Part shown: positions 28,830 to 39,572 of the stretch, in pieces | Numbering within the stretch: the first letter of the stretch is position 1 | How the letters are laid out: the number at the start of each line of letters is the position of its first letter | Assembly (NCBI RefSeq): GCF_040939455.1 | Contig: NC_134107.1 | Location: 11,533,537-11,597,536, forward strand | Source: Microcebus murinus | Lineage: Eukaryota > Chordata > Mammalia > Primates > Cheirogaleidae | Direction: 5' to 3' | DNA length: 64,000 bases | Notes under the pieces: model-generated | The model's database searches: none | Told to the model about the DNA's origin: nothing | What the model saw: the letters and a program-made list of their open reading frames with translations, nothing else | Translations under genes and position numbers: made by a program

Positions 28830-29349
28830 TCAGGCTCAGCGCCCCTCGCTCCGGCCTTGGGGCAGCGCCCCGACCTCCGGGTTCTTGGGGCGGCGACCCG
28901 GGAGCCCAGCCCCCTGGGCGGTGCGTCCCCTTTCCCCCAGCCCAGCGGCCGGAGGGGGTGTGTGGAGGGGCGGGCCCCGCCGGCGGCCCCACCGCCCCGC
29001 CCCCGCCCCCGCCCCCGCCCCACGGCCCGGTGGGGAGCGCGTGTCTGGGTCACATGAGCCGCCCGCCCGCCAGCCCGGGCCCGGCCCCCCGCCGTCCCCG
29101 CCGTCCCCGCCGCCGCCGCCCGCCGCCACCGGCCGCCCGCCCGCCCGGCTCCTCCGGCCGCCGCCGCTGTGCTGCGCTGCGCTGCCTGCGCCCAGGGCTC
29201 GGGAGGGGGCCGCGGAGGAGCCGCCCCCCGCGCCCGGCCCCCGCCCGCCGCGCCCGGGCCCGCGCCATGGGGCTCTGGCTGCCGCCGCCCCCTGCGCCGC
29301 CGGGCTAGGGCGATGCGGGCGCCCCCGGTGCGTTGCCCCCGCGGGCACC
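28830..29349 (+). promoter_or_regulatory. VEGFB: VEGFB promoter and 5' UTR (CpG island)
   Basis: Very CpG-rich with many CCGCCC/GGGCGG boxes and no TATA. At 28995-29021 there are five C tracts of 4-5 bases parted by single Gs, giving G-quadruplex potential on the minus strand. An E-box-like GGTCACATGAG lies near 29048. Upstream ATGs occur at 29267 (13 codons, ends at 29308) and 29313 (out of frame, running over the main start). The start site is not defined by sequence. Confidence 0.65.
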
Positions 29350-31396
29350 ATGAGGCCCCTGCTCCGCCGCCTGCTGCTCGCCGCGCTCCTGCAGCTGGCC
29401 CCCGCCCAGGTACGTGCGTCCCGACATCCCGCCCTCCTGCGGTGCCCTCTCTCAAGGTTGGCGGAAGTGGGGAGGCGCCGAGCGTCGTCGACTGGGGGAT
29501 ACGCGGGGTCCAGCCTCCAACGCGAGCACCTCGGGGACCCAACCCAGGCATCCCCTGGGAGGTGTCCCTCCCCGCCGGCCCGCCAGCCCAGCCCCAGGGC
29601 CACTCCTCCGCCCCACCCCGTCCTCTGGGCGCCGCCGGGGGCGGAGCTGCCTCAGCGCCCGCGGAACCTGGTTCTGCGCCCACTGTGCCTGCTCCTGACC
29701 TGCAGCCCCCAGAACAAGCCGGGCGAGGCTTGGAGATTTGACACCGCCAACAGAGTGTGCCTGTCGGGTCTTGGGCCAGGACAGGCCCCAGGTCCCCGGG
29801 AACAAAGCAATCTGGAAAGATGTCAGAGAGGTGGTGAAGCCACCCAATGTGAAGGCAGAGCCCTGGGGACAGTGACCCCTCCTGGAGTGCACCTTGGGTC
29901 CAGGTCTCTTCTCTCCTACAGGCCCCTCTCTCCCAGCCTGATGCCCCTGGCCACCAGAAGAAAGGTAATGGTTACATTAACGTGGCACTAGCCAGCACTA
30001 AGAGGGTTTGCCATGTGCCCTGATTCCAGGCTCCTTGTTCCATCATCTTGTGTAAATGCAACTCTCCTGTAAGAGGAAACTATTATTCTGCCCATATTAC
30101 AGAAGAGGAAATTGAGGCAGTGAGGCTACTGGGATCTGGATAAACAGGACAGAGGAAGCCAGGTTGGGAGGGCAGAAAGGAGATGCAGAAGGAGGGCTAG
30201 TGGAAGGGACTGGGGAGGACAGCTGCTGGGAGCAGCTACAGGAGACCCAGAGTGGGCTTAACCCTGTCCCGTCTGCCCATAGTGGTATCATGGATAGACG
30301 TGTATGCTCGTGCTACCTGTCAGCCACGGGAGGTGGTGGTGCCCCTGACTGTGGAACTTATGGGCACTGTGGCCAAACAACTGGTGCCCAGCTGTGTGAC
30401 TGTGCAACGCTGCGGTGGCTGCTGCCCTGACGATGGCCTGGAGTGTGTGCCCACTGGGCAGCACCAGGTCCGGATGCAGGTACTGGGCAGGTGGAGCCAC
30501 AGGCTGGGATGCATGTTGGCACTCTGGGGGCGGGGCCAGCCCAGAGACTGAGGCACAGGAGGCTGAGGGGTCAGTGGTCAGGGTCCTAGCTGTTGGGCAA
30601 GCTTCTCTCCCTCCAGCCTTGGAGCGTCCCCTTTCTCTTTCCCCATCTCCCTCACTCTCTCTCTCATTCTCCTGAGCACAGATCCTCATGATCCGGTACC
30701 CGAGCAGTCAGCTGGGGGAGATGTCCCTGGAAGAACACAGCCAATGTGAATGCAGGTGCCAGCCAGGCCCAACTTCTGAACTCACAGAGCCCAAGCTTGG
30801 GGGGTGTCGGGTATGGTGGTTCACTGCAGTGGGGACCAGGTTTCTAAGAATAGAGCCAGGGGTAGGCCTCAGCTCTGGGACAAGAGAGTAGGATGCTTGG
30901 ATTTCCTGATCCTCCTCCTTTTTGTCTCTGTCTGTCTCTTATTTTTCAGACCAAAAAAAAAAGACAGTGCTGTGAAGCCAGACAGGTGAGTGTCTTCACT
31001 CCAGCTGAGGAGGGAACGGGATGTACAAGTGAGTCAGGAAGTTGTGGTCCCCTCCCTTCCTCCTTCTCCCACCTGTCTCCTTCCCCTTTTCCTCTGCTCC
31101 CCAAATTTGTGTGCTCTGCCCTGACCCCAGCTCCCGGGAAGACTCTTCTTTCCCACCCCAGACATGTTGCTTCTCCTCCTAGGGCTGCCACTCCCCACCA
31201 CCGTCCCCAGCCCCGCTCTGTTCCGGGCTGGGACCCTGTCCCCGGAGCACCCTCCCCAGCTGACATCACCCATCCCACTCCAGCCCCAGGCCCCTCTGCC
31301 CACGCTGCACCCAGCGCCGCCAGCGTCCTGACCCCCGGACCTGCCGCTGCCGCTGCCGACGCCGCAGCTTCCTCCGTTGCCAGGGGCGGGGCTTAG
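29350..31396 (+). CDS. VEGFB: VEGFB, VEGF-B186 isoform
   Basis: Secreted growth factor that binds VEGFR1 and neuropilin-1. Exons 29350-29409, 29922-29964, 30283-30479, 30682-30755, 30950-30985 and 31183-31396 give 207 residues, as in human. A signal peptide (MRPLLRRLLLAALLQLAPAQ) precedes the cystine-knot domain with CVTVQRCGGCCPDDGLEC. The third exon is 197 bases and the fourth 74, the usual VEGF sizes. The last exon of this form encodes an alanine- and proline-rich tail ending SSVARGGA with TAG at 31394-31396. This soluble tail lacks the heparin-binding cysteines of the shorter form. Exon 5 contains nine As in a row (PKKKD). Confidence 0.96.
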
Positions 31397-32007
31397 AGCT
31401 CAACCCAAACACCTGTAGGTGAGTAGTCTTCCGGATGGCATTTGTTTGGGAAGGCATGAAGGCCCTGTCCTGGAGCAGGTCCAGGGTGAGCCTGCCAGTG
31501 GGAGGAGGGCCAGAGAAGAGGAAGCTATTGAGTGTGTTGAACAAATATTTACCAAACGTCTGCTGGCACTGGGCTCAACATGAACAAGGCTCACGTTCTA
31601 ATGCAGAGTGGGACAAGAGGGGAGATGGTGCCAGCAGAGGATGTCCAGGGCTGTGGTGAGGGGCACCTGACCTCATCTTTGAGAGGTCTGAGATCTCTGG
31701 AGGAAGTGACATCTGTTTTTCCAATTTGCAAAGTTTGGGTTTTCCCAGAAGCCCCTGTGATAGACATTTGCTCTACCTTATGAGCTCCGAGAGGTGAGGG
31801 GACATGGCAGAACCCTTGTCTGTGGTGCTTCTTGCTACCCCTGCATCCCGTGGTGAGGCCAGGCCAGTGGGGGCTTCCTACGAGCGTCAGGAGAGAATAG
31901 GGCTCACAGAGCTAAGGAGGGAGTAAAGCAAGAGGAACCAGGGCTGAGCTCCAACCAGCACGAACAGACTCCTTCCTCTCTTCAGGTGCCGGAAGCTGCG
32001 AAGGTGA
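29350..32007 (+). CDS. VEGFB: VEGFB, VEGF-B167 isoform (alternative acceptor)
   Basis: Same first five exons, then an internal acceptor (CACTCCAG/CCCC) opens the exon at 31284-31418, and a last exon 31986-32007 ends in TGA. The product is 188 residues, as in human. Its tail is basic and cysteine-rich (RPLCPRCTQRRQRPDPRTCR, then CRCRRRSFLRCQGRG, and CRCRKLRR at the end), which binds heparan sulfate and keeps the factor at the cell surface. Bases 31284-31396 are thus translated in two frames, one per isoform. All junctions keep phase. Confidence 0.93.
30030..30130 (-). repeat. MIR-like SINE, antisense, in VEGFB intron 2
   Basis: TAAGAGGAAACTATTATTC, CCCATATTACAGAAGAGG and AAATTGAGGCAGTGAGGC fit a reverse MIR. 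Confidence 0.6.
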
Positions 32008-32409
32008 CACATTGCTTTTCAGACTCGGCGGGCCACTTGCCTCATAGGCCACACCCCAGTGGGGGAAGAGAGCGGAGCCTGGTGAGAACAGTCCAGCCCC
32101 CAAGATCTCAGCCCAGGCAGAAGCTGCTCCAGGACCTGGGCCTCTCAGAGGGCTCCCTTGCTGTCCCTTGTCTCCCGGAGGCTGTCGTCTAACAGGGTAG
32201 GCAGAGTTGGAGGAGGAGACTTGGAGGCACAGCAAGAGTGTTCATATCCCAGCTTAGGGGAGAAAGGGGTACTGTCTCAGTTTTTAACCATCCTGTATAA
32301 GTGAACATCTTACAACTTGCTCCTCCCTCCCCTCACTAAGAAGACCTCAAACCTCTGCGAATGATGGGGTTGGGCTTTGGTACAAGAACTGTGATCTCCC
32401 CCCAACCCT

Positions 32410-32415
32410 GATAAA
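32410..32415 (+). terminator. VEGFB: VEGFB poly(A) signal, GATAAA variant
   Basis: No AATAAA follows the stop codons; CCCTGATAAAAGACATGG holds the GATAAA variant, followed by TGTCCCTGCCTGTGTC. About 400 bases of 3' UTR precede it. Confidence 0.65.
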
Positions 32416-32439
32416 AGACATGGAAGGAGATGTCCCTGC

Positions 32440-34040
32440 CTGTGTCACTATTCGTCACCGTCCAGGCTGGCTAGTTTGGGCATCACTGCCTTCGAGAACC
32501 AGAGCTCGTCTTAATCCCTCGTGCAGATGGAGGAAGTGAGGCCCAGGGCCCACAGCAGAGCCCAGGCATCCAGAATTGTGGACTCGTCACTCATGCTGTT
32601 AGCACTGGGCACTGGGGACAGGGAGGGCCCAGGCAATGCAGGGGTCTGTGCCTGCTGGTCACAAGGATTCCTTGCTGGAAGGAGATGGTGTCCTAGGCCA
32701 GTGCACTTGATGTGGGACTCAGATCAGCTGAGTGACCTTGGCTGTCTTTGCCCGTCTTTCTGACCATTTTTCCACGTGTGTACATGGAGGGAACAGAGGA
32801 CTGCTGTGGTTGGGGCCCTTGGGCTCCAGAGATATTTAAGATTTTATTCACAAGATAGGAAAAAACATCTGTTTTCCCTGCTGGGCAGCACTTTCAGTGT
32901 TTGCTGCTTTTTGCTCCCTGTAGTTTAACTCTAAAGCCACACACCTCAGTGCTATCTCCCAAGGGGAAGCGTCAAGCCTCTGGCCAGTAGGCCTGGTTTG
33001 GGAAACAGGGTTCCCTCATCCCAGCCCAACAGTCTTCCTTGCCTTCACCTTCTTCATGCCGTCTGGCTCCCCTCTTCAGCTGCTGCTTGAGACTCCTGGC
33101 TTGTCCCACCCAGCCCAAGCTCAGTGTCCACCCTTCTCCCTGCAGCCCAGTGCCCAGGGCTGGAGTGGTGACATGGTGGACAGGCCAGCCTTGGCACCAG
33201 TGCTTTTACCCGTTGAGGCAGGACATCAGGGGCGGAGCTAACTCAAGACCGCCACCCTACTGGAGGCTTTCTCTGATGGGTTGGAGGGAGCAGTTTAAAC
33301 CGGAAGAGACAGTTCCTGACAGTATTAATACTTTCCAGTCATTTTCTCAGCCATGATGTCACTGATCGTACCCTTGGCCAGTTAGAGTGAGGCAGACCAG
33401 AGCAATACCAGATATGCATAGTGCTTCATGTGCACCCTCTTGCTTTCTCGATTCTGAGGCCAACACCCTATCTTCCTTTTCCAATTGAGGAAACAGAGTC
33501 AGAATGGCTACCTGGCCTGGGATCTGTAGACATTCTCCCTAACCCTCAGCCTAGGCTTAGCTGCTTCTCAAGTGCAGGTTCATTATCTCAGCTGACAGAT
33601 GTTTTATGGGAGCTGGCGGGCCAGAAAATAACAGTCCGGGGAGGGAACGGGCGGAGCCAGACCATTGCAGTCCTGCCGCGCAGTGCGGTGCAGTGCCCAG
33701 GTGGAGGTAGGCCTGGCAGCCAGGGAGGGCAACAAGCAGGAGCATCTGCTGTAGGCCAGGGCCTGGCGCCGCACATCGTCTCGGTCCTGCTCGGGCACTG
33801 TGGGGGTGGGTGTTACCAAGCTCATGTCGGACACCAAATTCTACCAAGGTCACACAGCCAATTCGTGGCAGCCCTGGAATTCAAACCTAGGTCTCCGTGA
33901 AGCCCAGACTCTTCCCACAGCAAGTCCTGAGGACTGTGGGCCATGAGGAGGCCAGGGGCCAGCAGGAGCGCTGTGTGAGAGGCTGGGGCGACGAAAACGC
34001 TGCCTCAAGACCACCTCCGGGAACCCACGCCCAGCTGACC
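32440..34040. other. VEGFB-FKBP2 intergenic region
   Basis: No gene supported. MIR-like phrases appear near 32690-32780 (GTGGGACTCAGATCAGC, GAGTGACCTTGGCTGTC), 33445-33520 and 33840-33900 (AAGGTCACACAGCC, GGAATTCAAACC). The short frames on both strands do not match a family I know. Confidence 0.55.
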
Positions 34041-34298
34041 TTAATGTCATTTCGGCCGGAAGTACCTTCGGCCTTTTCGGATGTCGCCCTTACACACCAC
34101 CTCTGCCGGAAGTGACGCAAGTCACGTGGCAGCGCGGAAGGCGGAGCTGGGGAAGAAGCCGCGCCGGCGGGCGTGTAGGAGTGGGTTCTGCACGGTCCAA
34201 TGAGGGAGGGCGGCGTGGCCCGGCCTGGTAGCGACGGGGACGCGCCTGCGCAGAGGCGGTAGCACGACCGGGGTTGACTCCGGGGGCGCGGCGAGGAG
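34040..34298 (+). promoter_or_regulatory. FKBP2: FKBP2 promoter and probable non-coding exon 1
   Basis: Two ETS sites CCGGAAGT (34056-34063 and 34106-34113); the second fuses with a CRE-like TGACGCAA and is followed by CACGTG (34123-34128). An NRF1-like GCGCCTGCGCA lies at 34242-34252. A donor GAGGAG/GTGAGAGG at 34298 could close exon 1. No TATA. These are classic housekeeping-promoter sites. Confidence 0.6.
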
Positions 34299-35548
34299 GT
34301 GAGAGGGGGCCACAGCCCGGGCTAGGCGCACCCGGGGTACAAGGGGGCAGGCTGGATCAGACCGGGCAGAAGCGGGCCGGGGCACCGAGTGTCAACGAGA
34401 GCTAGGTGACGAGGAAATTGGCGGTGGGGGTCGGAGCTGTCTGGAGATGCCGCAGGGGGAGGGTTCTCACGCCGCACGGGGCGGAGCCCTGGGACTCGGG
34501 GCGGGACGAGGAACTGAGACGGGTGGGACCTCCGAGCCGGTGCCAGTGGAAGGCGGAGCCCGGCGGCTGGGGGCGGGGCTAGAAGGGTTGAGGGGCGGAG
34601 CCTGGCTCGAGAAGGAGGAGCTGGAACAGGTGGAAGGCGGAGTCTCGGGTTTGGCGACAGAAGGGGACGGAGCGCAGGCGCTGGGGGCGGGCCCTCAGCT
34701 GGTGAGTGGCGTGGCTGCGGTTCCGGAAGAGGGGTCTAGCTCTGTCGAGGGCGGGGCTGCAGGGCCAGGGGCGGAACCGCGCGCACTAAAGGGCGGGGCC
34801 AAGGAAAGCGAAGAGCTAAGCCCAAGTAATGGCCCGGGGCGTCCACGCGGGGGCGGCCTCCGTGGTGGCCGGGCCTGGGGACGCGGTAGGCCGAGAACTC
34901 CTCCCGGAGAGGTGGTATGGGTCGAGCGGGCTCGGCGGCCAGCAGACACAGGGCCAGTCTGGGTGCCCCGGAGACCCCCGAGAGCTCAGAGCTGGGGCGG
35001 CGCCCCGGGCGGAGGCACAGGGCCGGGCTGGGGGGTACCTCCGGAGGACCGGGGCTCTTCGGAGCCACCCAGCGGGGATGTGTGGGTGCCTCGGGGCCGA
35101 CCCCCTGCAGCGGCCGCAGAGGTGTGGGTGTGCTGGGCCGGGGGCAGCTGGGTGTGGCGTGAGTGGGGCCGCCCAGTCGGGGCAACTGCTGCGCAGTCAG
35201 ATAGGGTCTGGACTTTGCGTAAAGGAACGGGTGGGAACTGAAGAGGGGAAGTGGGAACTGGGAGGGAGGGAAGGTCTGGGGGTGAGTAAAGGGGCGGGGC
35301 CCTGGCTGCTGTGGCCTCCCCTGACCCCCTACCCCCGCTGCTGGGGTCCTCGGCCAAGCCCCCTTCTGTCTGGACTGGTAAGTGTGGCCGTGGAGCCCAG
35401 GGGAGAGGGCGGTGACCCGGGAAGAGGGGATCCCCAAGGGCAGGCAAGGTACGGTGGGGTGGAATCCTTCTGGTACCTGCCCACGTTCCATGCCTTTCCT
35501 GCCCTCCTCCCGGTCAGTCGGTCTGTCGGGGTCTGTGCCTGCAGAAAC

Positions 35549-36886
35549 ATGAGGCTGAGCTGGGTCCTGACAGTACTATCCATCTGCCTGAGTGCCCTGG
35601 CCACGGCTACGGGGGCAGAAGGCAAACGGAAGCTACAGATTGGGGTCAAGAAGCGAGTGGACCACTGTCCCATCAAATCTAGAAAAGGGGATGTTCTGCA
35701 CATGCACTACACGGTGAGTGATGGGGGTGGAGCTTTGGGAGGCGGGTGGGGCTTCTGGGGACCAGAAAGGACTTGGAAGTCTGGTTCCTCCACCAACCAG
35801 GTGGGTGACCTTGGGCAATTCCCCTCTCTCCTCTAAGCCAGTCTCCATGCTTCCACCTTGCCCTTCACTGTCTACTCTCCAGGTGGGCATCAGCAGGCAG
35901 TGACAGTGTGCTTTGAGCTGCCCAGGGCTCTGTCCCCTTCAAGGACTATAACCACCAGTGCTATGGGGGCCAGCTTGATGGGGAGAGCAACTGAGGGAGG
36001 TTGGGGTGGTCCTCTCCTCCTGACTGGCTTTCCCATGGTCCCACAGGGGAAGCTGGAAGATGGGACAGAGTTTGACAGCAGCCTGCCCCAGAACCAGCCC
36101 TTTGTCTTCTCCCTTGGCACAGGCCAGGTCATCAAGGGCTGGGACCAGGGGCTGCTAGGGTGAGTCTGGGGCCAAGGTGGGGTGTGCATGACCATGGTCC
36201 AGGAGGTGAGCTGTGGGAGGCAAGACCCAGAGGCGGGGCACGAGTAGGGAGCATGGGTGCTGCCACTTGCTGAGCACATGTTATCCTGCAGGATGTGTGA
36301 GGGGGAAAAGCGGAAGCTGGTGATCCCATCAGAGCTGGGTAAGAGGCCTCACCCGAAGTGTGTAAGGGCTGGGGTATGATTGGGAAGGGTGAAGTGCTGC
36401 TTCAGCCTCATTGGCCTCCATCCTATCCATTTATCACAATACCTGTGTCTTTCAAGTCTGACGATGCCAAGCAGTGAGGACAGGGCAAGATTCTTGGGAC
36501 ACTGGGCTGTAGTGCCTACCCTCTGCCCTCTACCAGGCCTTTGGCATCACCTTCCCATCTCCATTACACCTTCTCCATTTCTGGCCTTCTTGCTGAGGGG
36601 ACAGAAGCTTGGCTGTCTATAGAACACCCCCCCACTTTGCCTGAGCTGGAAGGGAGCCTGGCCACAGCTGACCGTTTCTTCATGTATCTTCAACAGGGTA
36701 TGGAGAGCGGGGAGCTCCCCCAAAGATTCCAGGTAATATTATACCTTCTTGCCCCCCACCTCCTGCAGCCATCCCATCTCCTTGTGGCCCTGGTTCGCAT
36801 TCTGACTTCACTTCTCCCCTACAGGTGGTGCAACACTGGTGTTCGAGGTGGAGCTGCTCAAAATCGAGCGACGTTCAGAACTGTAG
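35549..36886 (+). CDS. FKBP2: FKBP2 (FKBP13), ER peptidyl-prolyl isomerase
   Basis: FK506-binding prolyl isomerase of the ER lumen. Coding exons 35549-35713, 36047-36159, 36292-36338, 36697-36732 and 36825-36886 give 140 residues; human has 142, and the missing pair falls in the signal peptide ([20 protein letters not shown]). The FKBP fold is complete: [35 protein letters not shown] with the pocket Trp, [20 protein letters not shown], and [12 protein letters not shown]. It ends in RSEL, an ER-retrieval-like tetrapeptide (RTEL in human as I remember). An acceptor at 35544 lies just before the start codon, so the 5' UTR is split by a 1.2-kb first intron. Confidence 0.96.
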
Positions 36887-36985
36887 CCAGACTGGGGAGG
36901 GGCAAGGGGAGAGAGGCCCCCATCAGGGACCAGACTGTTCAAAAAAAAAAAAAAATACAAAAAACAAAACTCTTTAAAGCCCAAG
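36887..36985 (+). other. FKBP2: FKBP2 3' UTR with A-rich end
   Basis: A genomic run of 15 As (36941-36955) is followed by TACAAAAAACAAAAC. There is no AATAAA; the only candidate is the weak variant AATACA at 36954-36959. Confidence 0.5.
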
Positions 36986-37375
36986 GAATGAGCCTGTGTT
37001 TGTTTGTGGGCCCTAAGACTCAGACTGGGAGCTCCAGCCTTCCCTCTCCCTTGGCACACCCCTCATCCCCTTCTCCTTCCTGACTGCAGAGCCTTGGGGG
37101 TCCAGGCTCAATGGCATGGTGGCCCTTGCTCAGAGAGAAGAAGCAGTGTTCCTGCCTGCCAACAGCAACACTGCTCTCCCATCCCCCACAGCTCCCCAGC
37201 CTCTTCCAGCTCCTGGTCTGGGAGCCAGCACTGGGCTATCGCCATGACTACGTGGCCCTCAGGAAGGCCTGCGGTCACCTGGGGAGAAGCTGAGCTGGCA
37301 GCAGTAGTAGAGCAGTGTGTCCCCCCTAAAAGAGACCAGCCAAGCCTGTTAGCTGCACCAAAGGCATATCCTAGC

Positions 37376-37381
37376 TTTATT
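37376..37381 (-). terminator. PPP1R14B: PPP1R14B poly(A) signal
   Basis: TTTATT on the plus strand is AATAAA on the minus strand (TTTAATAAAGCTAGG), about 240 bases after the stop codon. FKBP2 ends about 400 bases away on the other strand, so the genes converge. Confidence 0.75.
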
Positions 37382-37622
37382 AAAGGGCCCGCACCGCAGA
37401 GTCAATATAAAAACACAAAAAGTCCCATCAGTTTAATAACAATAAAAAACCCCAAAAATGGAAAACTGAGGGTGCAGGGGAAGAGGCCCCTGGGCCAGGG
37501 GCACGAGGAGCCCTGCTCATGGCACCAGGCCTGGCCGCAGGGTCCCTGGTATTGCTGTTGCTACGAGGTTGGGGGGCTGCGATTGTCCTGTGGGAGCCAC
37601 CGTTCACCTGGGTCAGGGACCC

Positions 37623-39572
37623 TTACTTCTTCTGGGGTGTGCTCAGCTTCTGCATGCCCCGGATCTTGTCCAGCAGGCCAGAGATGAAGGCCTGGACAGG
37701 AGGGTGGATGTTAGGGAGACCAGACCCCAAAATGACAGGAGCCTGGGCTCCCCTACCCCACCCTCTAGGGGAACCACTTACCTCAGTGGGTTTGTAACAG
37801 TCAACCAGCAGCTCCTAGCAGGGCATTGAGGGAAGGGGAGGAGGGATGAGTACACAGTGAGTTCTCAGGAATGGGGCCTAGAGTTTACCTATACCCACTT
37901 CCAAGGACTGGGGCCACCCTAAGGCACAGGAGATGCCACAGTCACATGGCTAGGCAAGTAGCATTAGCCCCATTTGCCAGAAACTGAGGCTCATGGTCAC
38001 AGAGCTGGCTGACTCAAACCAAAGAAGGCCAGGCTCTAGAGCCTTGCTTCCTAAGGACAGTGCCTCCAGGCAGCCCTGCAGCCAAGGTACCCCTCAGCCC
38101 CTCTCTTACTTTGACCCTGGCAGCCCGGGTATCGTCACTCTCCATGTCCAGGAGCTCATCCACATCAATCTCCAGCTCTGGGATCTCCTCTTCCTGGGGT
38201 GGGGGTGGGGGAGGAGGGAGAGACAAGGGCCTGAGTTGGGAGAGAGGGTGTGAGAGGGGCTCTTGGGTTGAGGTCCCTGCCTACCTCAGGATGAGCCCAG
38301 CCCTCTTTGCCTGGCAGACAACGGCAGCTGCTCTGAGGAAGAAAACAGATCAGGCTCATGCCAAGGCAAATTGCCCAGGGTTTGGGGGGGGCTTCCTGTC
38401 CCTGCCAGTGGGCACTAGGGGTGCCAGACAAGGCCAGACAGCCAGGACTGGGGACCTTGGGCTGGGAACCCAGCAGATGTGTCTCCCCAACATCCGGGCC
38501 CCCCATCTCACCAGTGAGATGAGCATCGGTGAGGCCAGCTGTCCCAGCTCGTCACAGCCCCCTCCCCTCCCCCAAACACCTGTCACAGCTTCCCGGAGTG
38601 AGGAGGAAGTGAAGGGTGAGGGGTCAGTGGCAAGGACCCAGGCCTGGTAAAGGGGAAACAAAGAGCCCATGCTTTGGTGAGGGAGGGGGTGCCCACCATG
38701 CCACCCCCCAGGGATGCTGCTACCCTGTTTGAAGCCAGCTGCATTCCAGGGCTGGGCTAGGGTAGGCAGCACAGGGCAAGCCCACTCTTCCACCCTGCCC
38801 CGGGGGGCCTGAGTCACCATCTGAGCAACCAGGGAGTCATGGGGTGGAGAACCAGAGCCCAGAGAGCGGGCTAGCCTGCCCACATGCTAAGATGGAACTT
38901 CGGGCTAGCTCATTAGAACAGCCACGACCCTTTACAGCCCCACCAACTAGACTAGCGCCTTCTAACCAAGGTCTAAGCTAGCTGGCACTAGGCAGGTTAG
39001 ACCTCCTTTCATTGCCAGCCCAGGCTAGCCCCCTGCTTCCTGCCCAAGGCCCAGACTGTCCCTAGACACTTCTGGAGAACACCAAGATTCACTTGGGGAG
39101 TGACATGAGGGAAATAGGGTCTGTGACAGTGAAGAAGATAGAAGTGACTTAGGTCAGACAAGAAAGAGCATACATTGGGGGCGGGTAGTGCAGAGGAGAG
39201 CGCGCAGAAGCAGAGCGCCCATTGACTTCGGTGACAGGCGGGCTCACAGTAGGGTTCCCGGGCGGACCGACTCGGGACCGATTTTAGGGTGTCGGCGCTG
39301 GGTGGGAAACACACCTGGCAGTCGTAGAGGCGCGTGAGCTGCTCCAGAATCCACTCTTCCAGGTTGAGGCGCTTCCGTAGTTCCTTGCGGTCGTACTTGA
39401 CGGTGACCTTCCCTTGGCGCCTCACTGGGCCCTCATCGTCCGCACCGCCCGGGCCCTCACCTGCAGCCCCAGGGGGGCTCTGAAAGTACACGCGGGGCCC
39501 TGGGCCGCCACTGCCCGGCCCGGGGGCCGGGGCCGCCAACGCCGCGCCCCCCGCAGGGCCGCTGTCCGCCAT
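37623..39572 (-). CDS. PPP1R14B: PPP1R14B (PHI-1), PP1 inhibitor
   Basis: Inhibitor of protein phosphatase 1, active after phosphorylation of the threonine in GKVTVKYDRKELRKRL, the CPI-17-type site. Coding exons on the minus strand: 39572-39315, 38193-38110, 37814-37782 and 37691-37623; total 147 residues, equal to human. The N-terminus is glycine-, alanine- and proline-rich, the PHIN core follows (LNLEEWILEQLTRLYDCQ), then an acidic helix (EEEIPELEIDVDELLDMESD), and the end is KLSTPQKK. The chosen ATG sits in GCCGCCATGG. Another in-frame ATG six codons upstream (39590-39588) would add MAPAAA. A MIR-like stretch lies in the long second intron region near 37930-38050. Confidence 0.95.

Noticed and set aside
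28589..29683. 364-codon minus-strand frame opposite the VEGFB promoter
   Set aside because: Gly/Ala/Arg-rich product of a CpG island read backwards; spans the DNAJC4 last exon and VEGFB exon 1, with no conserved motif.
34829..35836. 335-codon open frame overlapping the FKBP2 first intron and exon 2
   Set aside because: It runs through the real FKBP2 coding exon in another frame and through GC-rich intron; no family resemblance and no start context.
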